Position numbers and translations under genes: made by a program. DNA of 64,000 nt from Gramella sp. MT6 (GTDB taxonomy: Bacteria; Bacteroidota; Bacteroidia; Flavobacteriales; Flavobacteriaceae), in the NCBI RefSeq assembly GCF_019357415.1, contig NZ_CP048410.1, positions 992,001-1,056,000 on the forward strand, read 5' to 3'. Under the pieces are notes generated by a model. That model saw only the letters and a list, made by a program, of their open reading frames with translations, was not told the origin of the DNA and did not search any database. Numbering within the stretch: the first letter of the stretch is position 1; the number at the start of each line of letters is the position of its first letter. Shown here piece by piece: positions 35,866 to 43,297 of this stretch.

Positions 35866-37194
35866 TCATTTTTCCTTTTTTTGTTGGCTAATAAATTTCC
35901 GAATGTGTTGCTTATGAAAAGCAAATTCTGATTTTATAATTTCATTTATCTCATCCTCATTCAAATATTCGCCATACGTTTTATGAAACAATTGAACTTT
36001 AGAGTTTCTAACTTTATATCCAGTAAATTCAAAAACTATATGTATTCTTGAACTAAAATTTACATGCTCGGAGCCTATTTGATTTAAAGTCCTGTACTGA
36101 TATTCTAATTTAATTTCATTAGTCTTTTCATTTATTTTATCCTGTTGATTGGGTATTAATTTCTCTCTAGAAACCTGACTAGATCCACCATTAATCCAAA
36201 AATAAACTTGATTTGATATATAAAAACTTTTAAATAAGTCACCTTTTTCATAAAACTTCTCTGCCAATGGAGCAATAGATCTATTAAAAAGATCCACTAA
36301 AGCCTCCCTACTTTTTTGAATCTTAATATCCTTTCCTAGTGATTCAAACTCACTATATAATAATTGAATCTCCTTATCTAAGTCATCTTCATCTTCAATA
36401 CTTTGACCTTTCGCTCCTGCAATCATTATATTCAAAGAATTAATCAAATTCTCACTAATATAATCTATGAATGGCTTAAGCATTCCTGCATCAGCCTGTC
36501 TCAACGCAGCAAAGTAATTGTGCTTATCATCAGTTTTAATAATAACAGGAGGATACCCGGCTTGCATTAGGATTAAATTCATTAGTATTCTAGCTGTTCT
36601 ACCATTACCATCATCAAAAGGATGAATACGAATATATTTGTAATGAAACTCAGCAGCTAGTAAAACTTTATTATAGGTTTGATCCTCAATTTTACCCCTA
36701 TACCAATCGATTAAATCGTGCATTTTACTAGGCGTTTCTTCTGGTGATGCAAAACGAAAAATTTCACCTGTTTTTGTTTTTACATGATTAGGAGTAGTTT
36801 TATAAGAACCAACCGCAATCCTTTTCTTGGTGGGTTGCCCCTCTGGAGTAATTGCATCTACCTCATAAGATTCTTTTAATAGCAATTCATGGAGCTCTCT
36901 AATAAAATTTTCCGTAATTGGTCTGTCCTGCTTAACTATTTCTTCAACCCATTTGATAGCCTCATTATGACCTCTAACTTCAAAATGATCCTTTAGAGGT
37001 TTCCCTTGAGCAGTCACCCCGAACATAATTAAAGCTTTTGTTTCACCGTATGTCAAACTATTTCCTTCTAAATTATTAGAATGGAAGTTCCAGTCTAGAC
37101 GAAACTTTTGCATTATTCTCAACTCATCTTCCTTACTGATCGGACGAAGTGAATCAAGTTCTTTTTTTAGGTCTTCAATTTTTTTGAGCTTCAT
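35866..37194 (-). CDS. Fic family AMP-transferase with N-terminal inhibitory motif
   Basis: A 442-residue Fic-domain protein that adds AMP (AMPylation) to target hydroxyls. The catalytic loop is HPFDDGNGRTAR at residues 191-202, matching HPFx[D/E]GNGRxxR. The N-terminus carries an intramolecular inhibitory helix with Ser39-x-x-x-Glu43-Gly44 (NLEGN), whose Glu normally blocks ATP binding. The C-terminal 120 residues look like a winged-helix or receptor-like extension. No antitoxin gene is adjacent, as expected for this class II arrangement. The gene is more AT-rich than its neighbours. Confidence 0.88.
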   Translation of the reverse strand: MKLKKIEDLKKELDSLRPISKEDELRIMQKFRLDWNFHSNNLEGNSLTYGETKALIMFGVTAQGKPLKDHFEVRGHNEAIKWVEEIVKQDRPITENFIRELHELLLKESYEVDAITPEGQPTKKRIAVGSYKTTPNHVKTKTGEIFRFASPEETPSKMHDLIDWYRGKIEDQTYNKVLLAAEFHYKYIRIHPFDDGNGRTARILMNLILMQAGYPPVIIKTDDKHNYFAALRQADAGMLKPFIDYISENLINSLNIMIAGAKGQSIEDEDDLDKEIQLLYSEFESLGKDIKIQKSREALVDLFNRSIAPLAEKFYEKGDLFKSFYISNQVYFWINGGSSQVSREKLIPNQQDKINEKTNEIKLEYQYRTLNQIGSEHVNFSSRIHIVFEFTGYKVRNSKVQLFHKTYGEYLNEDEINEIIKSEFAFHKQHIRKFISQQKKEK

Positions 37195-37211
37195 AGTATC
37201 ATTTTACTAAT

Positions 37212-37243
37212 CAAATGTAAATTATATTTTTAATTTTAAACAA
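37212..37243 (-). promoter_or_regulatory. Promoter of the Fic gene
   Basis: On the minus strand TACATTTG (-7, 37,212-37,219; TAnnTTTG) and TTG (-33, 37,241-37,243) are 21 bases apart, 18 bases ahead of the start codon. Confidence 0.5.
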
Positions 37244-37359
37244 TTCGCCCCATCATCCATCTCCTATGAAAATTAAAACCTAAAAATATAATACATAAAG
37301 AGGTTCACATATACATTTTAAAAAGGATATAGTCTTTGAACTCTTTTCAAGTAATAATT

Positions 37360-37382
37360 ATTCGTCCCCTCATTCGTCCCCT
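37360..37382. repeat. Two tandem copies of a 12-bp unit
   Basis: ATTCGTCCCCT occurs at 37,360-37,370 and 37,372-37,382. It lies just beyond the terminator of the adjacent CAT-anticodon tRNA. Such short tandem sites next to tRNA ends can be remnants of integrase arm or attachment sites, but no integrase is present here. Confidence 0.4.
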
Positions 37383-37385
37383 GAA

Positions 37386-37421
37386 ATAAAAAAACCCTAT
37401 AAACGGTAGTGTCTATAGGGT
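37386..37421 (-). terminator. Terminator of the CAT-anticodon tRNA
   Basis: 8-bp stem ACCCTATA / TATAGGGT with a 12-base loop; on the minus strand it ends in TTTTTTTAT. It follows the 3' end of the tRNA by about 18 bases. Confidence 0.85.
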
Positions 37422-37438
37422 ATCTTAAGTTGTAAAAG

Positions 37439-37512
37439 TGGTCCCACTTGGGCTCGAACCAAGGACCACCTGATTATGAGTCAGGTGCTCTAACCAACTG
37501 AGCTATGGGACC
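37439..37512 (-). tRNA. tRNA with anticodon CAT (Ile2 or elongator Met)
   Basis: On the minus strand the acceptor is GGTCCCA / TGGGACC with discriminator A, the D arm GCTC / GAGC around AGTTGGTTA, the anticodon stem CCTGA / TCAGG around CTCATAA (anticodon CAT), and the T stem CTTGG / CCAAG around TTCGAGC. The CTCATAA loop is shared by elongator Met and lysidine-modified Ile2 tRNAs, and the flavobacterial consensus looks closer to Ile2. It is not the initiator: position 1 pairs normally. No CCA is encoded. Confidence 0.88.
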
Positions 37513-37579
37513 TGATACGTATTTGTATCGCGAGCGCAAATTTAGATAATTGCAGCTTATACACCAAACAAAAATATTT

Positions 37580-37978
37580 CTATTTTTCCTGACACAGCTC
37601 CACCAGTACGCCATTGGCATCTTTGGGATGCATAAAAGCCACGATCTTGTTGTCTGCACCGGGTTTTGGTTGTTCATTAAGCAATCTAAATCCCTCTCCT
37701 TTAAGTCTTTCTATTTCGGCTTTGATATCATCTACATAAAAGGCCATATGATGAATACCTTCGCCTCTTTTTTCAATAAATTTTGAAATGGGGCTATCCG
37801 GATTCGTTGCCGCGAGCAATTCTATCTTGCTTTCTCCAACTTTAAAGAAAGAAGTAGCCACTCCTTCGCTTTCTACCTCTTCGGTTTTATAATTCTCAGC
37901 CCCCAGCACAGCTTTATATGTTTTGTTGGCTGCTTCCAGGTCTTTTACCGCAATTCCTATATGTTCTATTCTCCTCAT
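37580..37978 (-). CDS. Methylmalonyl-CoA epimerase
   Basis: Interconverts (R)- and (S)-methylmalonyl-CoA, linking propionate and succinate metabolism. The 132-residue vicinal-oxygen-chelate protein begins MRRIEHIGIAVKDLEAANKTY, with His and Glu metal ligands in IEHIGIAV, KIELLAA, GEGIHHMAF and GVLVELCQ. That motif order is typical of Mce. It stands between the tRNA and rbfA; the mutase genes are not in the window. Confidence 0.93.
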   Translation of the reverse strand: MRRIEHIGIAVKDLEAANKTYKAVLGAENYKTEEVESEGVATSFFKVGESKIELLAATNPDSPISKFIEKRGEGIHHMAFYVDDIKAEIERLKGEGFRLLNEQPKPGADNKIVAFMHPKDANGVLVELCQEK

Positions 37979-38067
37979 GTATCTTCAATTTAGTAAAACA
38001 AATATCATTAAATAATGTTATATCATTCAAATTCATTTATATGAAGATAAATCACAGTTAAAAATTT

Positions 38068-38075
38068 TACTTTTG
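38068..38075 (+). promoter_or_regulatory. Putative -7 element overlapping the rbfA start region
   Basis: TACTTTTG (TAnnTTTG) ends 5 bases before the rbfA ATG. The usual 5-7 base distance to the transcription start would make the rbfA messenger leaderless or nearly so. No -33 element is evident, so this could be chance. Confidence 0.35.
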
Positions 38076-38079
38076 TAGC

Positions 38080-38475
38080 ATGGAAGAAACAAACAGACAA
38101 AAAAAGATAGGTGGATTATTGCAGAAGGATCTGGCTGATGTCTTACAGAATTCATTAAGAGACAGCGACAGGACAGGAATTCTTGTTTCTGTTTCTAAAG
38201 TAAGAGTAACTACAGACCTTTCTATAGCGAAGGCTTACGTAAGTATATTCCCTTCTAAACACCAGGAAGAGGTTATCAAAGAGATCAACGAGAATAAATC
38301 GCAGATCAAACATGAGATCGCACAGAGAACCAGGCATCAGCTTAGAAAAATGCCCGACCTGAGCTTTTTCATTGATGACTCTCTTGAATATATAGATGGC
38401 ATCGAAAAATCTATTAAAGGCAAGGAAGACCCTGTGGCTAACCCAGATCTTTTAGACAAGAGGAAAAAATCTTAA
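38080..38475 (+). CDS. rbfA: Ribosome-binding factor A
   Basis: Helps 16S rRNA 5' processing and 30S maturation, especially in the cold. The 131-residue KH-fold protein has VRVTTDLSIAKAYVSIFPSK, with the family pattern of a beta-strand then helix, and the signature RHQLRKMPDLSFFIDDSLEY. The N-terminal RQKKIGGLLQKDLADVLQ is normal. It is followed with a 1-base gap by a permease gene, a conserved Bacteroidota order. Confidence 0.95.
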   Translation: MEETNRQKKIGGLLQKDLADVLQNSLRDSDRTGILVSVSKVRVTTDLSIAKAYVSIFPSKHQEEVIKEINENKSQIKHEIAQRTRHQLRKMPDLSFFIDDSLEYIDGIEKSIKGKEDPVANPDLLDKRKKS

Positions 38476-38476
38476 T

Positions 38477-39691
38477 TTGAAGTTCCCGCTCTACATCGCC
38501 AAGAGGTATTTATTTACCAAAAGCAAGAGTAATGCGATTAATATCATTACGATCATTGCCGCGATTGGAGTATTTGCCGGAGCTTTTTCGCTATTTATAG
38601 TTCTTAGCGGATTCTCCGGTCTCAGGGATTTCAGCCTCTCTTTTTCGAATGAATTTGACCCCGATCTTAAAGCCGTTCCTGAACAGGGAAAGGTTTTAAA
38701 CATCTCTGAAGAGCAATTGGAAAAACTTCAGCAGATTCCAGAGATCACTGAATTCAGTAAGATCATTGAAGAAAGGGTCATCCTTAGTTATAAATCCAAG
38801 ACCAATCCCGCCTTTATCAAAGGTGTAGATGAAAATTACCGAAGAGTCAACCAGATAGACAGCGCCGTGGTTTTTGGTACCTGGCTTACCGAAAGTGAAC
38901 CGCAAGTAGTTATTGGTAACGGACTCTCGAGACTACTGGATATAGGGACTTTCAATTACCAGAATCTTCTGAAGATCATGGTTCCCAAGCCTGGAAAAGG
39001 CGCGATCACCATGACCAACCTACAGGATGCGTTCAGCTCCAAACAATCTATCGTTAGCGGAATTTACAGTGTAAATGAAGAACTGGACGATAAATATGTG
39101 TTCACGCACATCAATTTCGCGAAAGAACTTCTGAACATGGGAGAAAACGAATATTCGGCGGTGGAATTCAAGATAGATCCGGAAGCTTCCGTTGAAGATG
39201 TGACCGAAAAGATAAATAAGATCTTTGCCGGAAAAGCGATCGTTAAAACCCGGGCAGAACTGAATGACGCGCTCAATAAAATGCTGAATTCAGAGAACCT
39301 GTTCGTTTACCTTATTTTCACCCTAGTGCTTACAATAGCATTATTCAACGTAGTAGGATCTATCATTGTTATGATCCTGGATAAAAGGGAGAACATCAAA
39401 ACGCTTTACAATCTTGGAGCAACTCCAAACCAGATCAAGAATATTTTCTTTTTACAAGGAATGCTTATGACCGGTTTAGGTGGAATTATAGGTTTGCTGG
39501 TAGCAATAGTTCTGATTATACTTCAAATGAATTATGACCTGGTAATGATCACTCCTAATTTGCCTTATCCCGTGCAGATGAAAGTGCAGAACATTTTGAT
39601 CGTGCTCATCACGATATTTACCCTGGGACTTATAGCTTCTTATATTGCGGCAGGAAGAAGTAAAAAAGCGCTTTCTCAGGCAAATTCGTAA
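38477..39691 (+). CDS. FtsX/LolC-like ABC transporter permease
   Basis: A 404-residue inner-membrane permease of the FtsX/LolCE family, expected in lipoprotein release or lipid transport. It has an N-terminal TM (about 20-45, IITIIAAIGVFAGAFSLFIVLSG), a large periplasmic domain (about 50-265), then three TM helices from residue 275 (NLFVYLIFTLVLTIALFNVVGSI) to the end, with the conserved GATPNQIKNIFFLQG loop. The start is TTG, one base after the rbfA stop. No ATPase gene is nearby. It overlaps the convergent dusB by 16 bases. Confidence 0.86.
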   Translation: MKFPLYIAKRYLFTKSKSNAINIITIIAAIGVFAGAFSLFIVLSGFSGLRDFSLSFSNEFDPDLKAVPEQGKVLNISEEQLEKLQQIPEITEFSKIIEERVILSYKSKTNPAFIKGVDENYRRVNQIDSAVVFGTWLTESEPQVVIGNGLSRLLDIGTFNYQNLLKIMVPKPGKGAITMTNLQDAFSSKQSIVSGIYSVNEELDDKYVFTHINFAKELLNMGENEYSAVEFKIDPEASVEDVTEKINKIFAGKAIVKTRAELNDALNKMLNSENLFVYLIFTLVLTIALFNVVGSIIVMILDKRENIKTLYNLGATPNQIKNIFFLQGMLMTGLGGIIGLLVAIVLIILQMNYDLVMITPNLPYPVQMKVQNILIVLITIFTLGLIASYIAAGRSKKALSQANS

Positions 39692-40668
39692 CCTGCGAAC
39701 TCTTTCTCTACCTCATCAAAAGCCTTGAATACATCTACAGAATCATCACTGGTTACCATTTTCATGCGGTATTCCTTGAAGTGTGGAATTCCCTTAAAGT
39801 AATTGGTATAATGACGGCGGGTTTCAAAAACTCCTAATTTCTCACCTTTCCAGTCGATCGCCATTTGCAAGTGCCTTCTGGCCGCATCTACACGTTCTTC
39901 TAATGTTGGAGGTGCCATATGCTCGCCGGTTTCAAAAAAGTGCTTCACTTCCCTGAAGAACCATGGATAACCAATACTGGCTCGCCCAATCATCGCTCCA
40001 TCAAGACCAAACTCATCGCGCATTTTAACGGCTTTTTCAGGCGAATCCACATCACCATTCCCGAAAACAGGAATATGCATCCTTGGATTATTTTTCACCT
40101 GGGCTATTGGCTCCCAGTCTGCTTCACCTTTATACATTTGCGCACGGGTACGACCATGTATGGAAATAGCCTGGCAACCCACATCCTGTAATCTTTCGGC
40201 AACCTCAACGATCTTGATAGAATCGTGGTCCCAGCCTAACCTTGTTTTTACAGTGACAGGTAGTTTGGTATGCTTCACCATAGCTTCAGTAAGAGAAACC
40301 ATAAGGTCTATATCCTTAAGGATACCGGCACCGGCACCTTTAGAAACTACCTTTTTTACCGGGCAGCCAAAGTTGATATCAATAATATCCGGGCCAGATT
40401 TCTCTACGATCTCTACAGACTGCAGCATGGATTCCAGGTTAGCTCCAAAGATCTGGATACCAACCGGGCGTTCCTTTTCGTAAATATCAAGTTTCATGGT
40501 GCTTTTCGCTGCGTCGCGAATAAGCCCTTCAGAAGAGATAAATTCAGTAAATACCACATCTGCTCCCTGTTCCTTGCATAAAGCACGGAACGGTGGGTCA
40601 CTCACATCTTCCATCGGTGCTAAAAGCAACGGGAAGTCTCCTACATCTATATTTCCAATTTTTGCCAA
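39676..40668 (-). CDS. dusB: tRNA-dihydrouridine synthase (DusB type)
   Basis: Reduces specific uridines in tRNA to dihydrouridine with FMN. The 330-residue TIM-barrel protein has LLAPMEDVSDPPFRALC (FMN-binding start), DINFGCPVKKVVSKGAGAGIL (catalytic Cys in NFGCPVK), VTVKTRLGWD and ISIHGRTRAQMYKG, then FGNGDVDSPEKA and DGAMIGRASIGYPW. It converges with the permease, overlapping by 16 bases. Its own -7 motif lies 20 bases upstream. Confidence 0.95.
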   Translation of the reverse strand: MAKIGNIDVGDFPLLLAPMEDVSDPPFRALCKEQGADVVFTEFISSEGLIRDAAKSTMKLDIYEKERPVGIQIFGANLESMLQSVEIVEKSGPDIIDINFGCPVKKVVSKGAGAGILKDIDLMVSLTEAMVKHTKLPVTVKTRLGWDHDSIKIVEVAERLQDVGCQAISIHGRTRAQMYKGEADWEPIAQVKNNPRMHIPVFGNGDVDSPEKAVKMRDEFGLDGAMIGRASIGYPWFFREVKHFFETGEHMAPPTLEERVDAARRHLQMAIDWKGEKLGVFETRRHYTNYFKGIPHFKEYRMKMVTSDDSVDVFKAFDEVEKEFAGYEFA

Positions 40669-40688
40669 AGCTTCTCTTTTTCAGGTCG

Positions 40689-40696
40689 CAAAATTA
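40689..40696 (-). promoter_or_regulatory. Putative -7 element of dusB
   Basis: On the minus strand TAATTTTG (TAnnTTTG), 20 bases ahead of the dusB start. Confidence 0.42.
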
Positions 40697-40741
40697 CTAA
40701 ATAATTCCTTTGACTGAAAATAAGTTAATTAGGCTGCTTTT

Positions 40742-43165
40742 TTATTGGTTTTTAGATTCCAAACGAGCGCTTTCTTCAGCAGTGATCGCACGTTTGTTAT
40801 CGCCCAGTTTGAAATTCCCAAATTTATAAGTTACTCCAAACCTTACCATACGCGATTCCGGCATGGCGAAAAAGGAATTATTCTGGTTTAAATATTGCGA
40901 TTTCATTGGCATGTTCATGGTATTAAAGATATCATCAACATTCACCGTAGTTACCAATCTGGAATCGAAGAAAGTTTTTCTAAGACCAAAGTTCAAACCA
41001 TACTGAGGCTTTTCAAATTCATAAGATCCTACAATATAATCTGGAATGTAGGTGGTAGTAACTTCACCGGAAAAGGTTCCGTCTTTAGATAGGGTAAAGA
41101 AATTACCGGCATAAATGTAGGCTCCAAACGTATCGTTTGTAACTATTTGTCCTCCGCTTTCCAGGGCTGGGAAATCATTCTGCATATAGAAGAAAGAAGT
41201 ATAGACATTAATAGACCACCAGTCGTTCAGGTAGTCGTAATAACCAATATCAAAACTATATTGCTGAGAGAAATCCATATTCAAACTGGAAGAACGAAGG
41301 TTCCTGTTCACATTATCCTGAAAAGGCATCGTGGCAATTGCATTATTGGCTTTATCCCAGTACAGGTCGAAAAATAACTTGTTCTTATAGCTATAGCTGA
41401 ATTTGATCATATTTGAGATTGCAGGCATAAGATCTGGATTCCCGTCCTGAAAATTATTTTCGTTCAGGAAATACCTGTAGGTATTTAAATTCTCGAATCG
41501 TGGCCTGGTAATTCTTCGGCTATATTCCACGCCAAATGAATGATTCTCTGAGGCATTATAATTCAGGTAGAAAGTAGGGAACAATTCAAAATAATCCTGT
41601 GAATTAACCAATCCCTGGCTTTCAGAAATTCCCTGTACATCTGTATACTCTCCACGAAGTCCTAATTTCATGGACCATTTTTCCCAGTCTTTAGACATAC
41701 TGGCATAAGCAGCATAAATATCCTCCTCATAATCAAGATTATCAGATAATTCTGCTGAAAACTGCCTGGTTCCTGTATTAGTATCATAATAATCCTGACC
41801 ACTTTCAGTTTTTAATCCTGAATATTTTAAACCGGTTTCAAAGCTTGTAGAACCCAGCGGAGTGGCAATATCCACCTGCCCGGTATAGATCTCACTTTTT
41901 TGTTTAGCTTCGGTAGTAAAAGAATTATTTCTGATAAAAGTATCGTCCTCTTCGTAATAATTCGTCAGGATGTGCTGAAACTGGCTATTATCATAATCGA
42001 TATAATTAGCTACGGCAGATAATGTTCCACTTTCTCCAAGACTGGTATTGTAAGTAGCAGCTAAAAGAATATTATCTGTGGTGCTGTGCAGTTGACTATC
42101 TGTAGTAAATAATGAATCCAGGGAATTCGAACTGTCATAGATATTGGTAAGGCCATTAATATGACTGTCAGAATCTGGGGTGATCTGTACGTTGGCACTA
42201 AGACTAAGAGTGCTTGCTTCACTAAGTGTAAAATCGAGGATCGTATTCAGGGAGTGAGTATTCACCAGAGTATTCCTTTCAAAATCTGTTAACCACCTGG
42301 AATCAACATCACCGTTAGGGCTGTAATATTCTATAAAACCTTCGTCGGTTTTTACAAGGTCTCGATCGCTATAATTATAGTTGACATATAAATTCAGCCA
42401 GTCTGTCTTATAATAATGGCTGGTCCCTATATTATATTTTGGCTCTATGGCAATAGTATTAGACGCGTTCAAACTTCCCTTATAACCTATAGATATATTC
42501 TTAGAAGTCTTGATATTCAGAATTGCACCACCTTCAGCATCATACCTCGCTGGTGGATTCGTGATCACCTCTACAGATTTAATATTCTCTGCGGAAAAAC
42601 CTTCCAGTAATTGCTGTAATTCCCTTGAGTTTAGGTAAACCTTCCGGTCATTGATATAGACCGTTGCAGGCCTGTTCTTAACCAGTAACTGACCCTGACT
42701 TACGATAACTCCCGGGGTCCTTTTTAAGATCTCGTAAGAATTTCCTGTAGATAAGGTAGTATTCTCCACTTCAAAGACGAGGCGGTCTACCTGCCGGCTA
42801 ATTTTCGGCTTCCTGGCATTTACAACTACCTCATCCAAAGCATCTGATGCTTCTTTCAAGGTGATTGCATCCACCCTGGTGTTCCCTTTTACCTTTACTT
42901 TCTGAAGTGACTCTACGTAACCTACGAAAGAAACTTTTAACAAATAAGAACTGTCTTTGACATTTTCGATCAAAAATGTTCCATCATCTTCAGAAATAGT
43001 TCCTTTGTAGACGCTGGTGGAGTCTGATGCGTTCAGTAGGATCACATTGGCAAATGCAACGGGACCGTTATCTTGAGTCTGGATTTTCCCTTTCAGGTCG
43101 CTTTGAGAATAGACCGAACATGAAAATATCAGCAAGATCAGGGGGGTGAACTTATTTTTCAGCAT
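40742..43165 (-). CDS. Outer-membrane beta-barrel receptor (TonB-dependent-like)
   Basis: A TonB-dependent-receptor-like protein of the OMP_b-brl_3 type with a carboxypeptidase-regulatory-like N-terminal domain. After a signal peptide (KNKFTPLILLIFSCSVYSQ), residues 22-100 form the regulatory-like domain, residues 110-200 the plug (DEVVVNARKPKISRQVDRL) and the rest the barrel, ending in a short tail after YKFGNFKLGDNKR. The ATG at 43,165 is preferred: an upstream ATG adds eight residues before a normal signal peptide. No SusD gene is beside it, so it is not a SusC. The substrate is unknown. Confidence 0.82.
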   Translation of the reverse strand: MLKNKFTPLILLIFSCSVYSQSDLKGKIQTQDNGPVAFANVILLNASDSTSVYKGTISEDDGTFLIENVKDSSYLLKVSFVGYVESLQKVKVKGNTRVDAITLKEASDALDEVVVNARKPKISRQVDRLVFEVENTTLSTGNSYEILKRTPGVIVSQGQLLVKNRPATVYINDRKVYLNSRELQQLLEGFSAENIKSVEVITNPPARYDAEGGAILNIKTSKNISIGYKGSLNASNTIAIEPKYNIGTSHYYKTDWLNLYVNYNYSDRDLVKTDEGFIEYYSPNGDVDSRWLTDFERNTLVNTHSLNTILDFTLSEASTLSLSANVQITPDSDSHINGLTNIYDSSNSLDSLFTTDSQLHSTTDNILLAATYNTSLGESGTLSAVANYIDYDNSQFQHILTNYYEEDDTFIRNNSFTTEAKQKSEIYTGQVDIATPLGSTSFETGLKYSGLKTESGQDYYDTNTGTRQFSAELSDNLDYEEDIYAAYASMSKDWEKWSMKLGLRGEYTDVQGISESQGLVNSQDYFELFPTFYLNYNASENHSFGVEYSRRITRPRFENLNTYRYFLNENNFQDGNPDLMPAISNMIKFSYSYKNKLFFDLYWDKANNAIATMPFQDNVNRNLRSSSLNMDFSQQYSFDIGYYDYLNDWWSINVYTSFFYMQNDFPALESGGQIVTNDTFGAYIYAGNFFTLSKDGTFSGEVTTTYIPDYIVGSYEFEKPQYGLNFGLRKTFFDSRLVTTVNVDDIFNTMNMPMKSQYLNQNNSFFAMPESRMVRFGVTYKFGNFKLGDNKRAITAEESARLESKNQ

Positions 43166-43297
43166 AAAGTAGGTTAGCGTAATATTCAATAAAATATGGA
43201 CAAATATAAAATTTATTGAATACTTAAGCAGCTTTTTAATAATTCTCTCATCAATTCATCATGCGTTTTAAATATTAATGAAAGAAAATAGCACCAA

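Noticed and set aside
35866..37194. Fic protein as half of a toxin-antitoxin pair
   Set aside because: No small antitoxin gene adjoins it, and it carries its own inhibitory motif (Ser39 to Gly44), so it is self-regulated.
37360..37382. Tandem 12-bp unit as a CRISPR array
   Set aside because: Only two copies separated by one base, with no spacers of regular length and no cas gene nearby.
40742..43165. This receptor as a SusC
   Set aside because: It is shorter, lacks a SusD neighbour, and its barrel type and tail differ from SusC.
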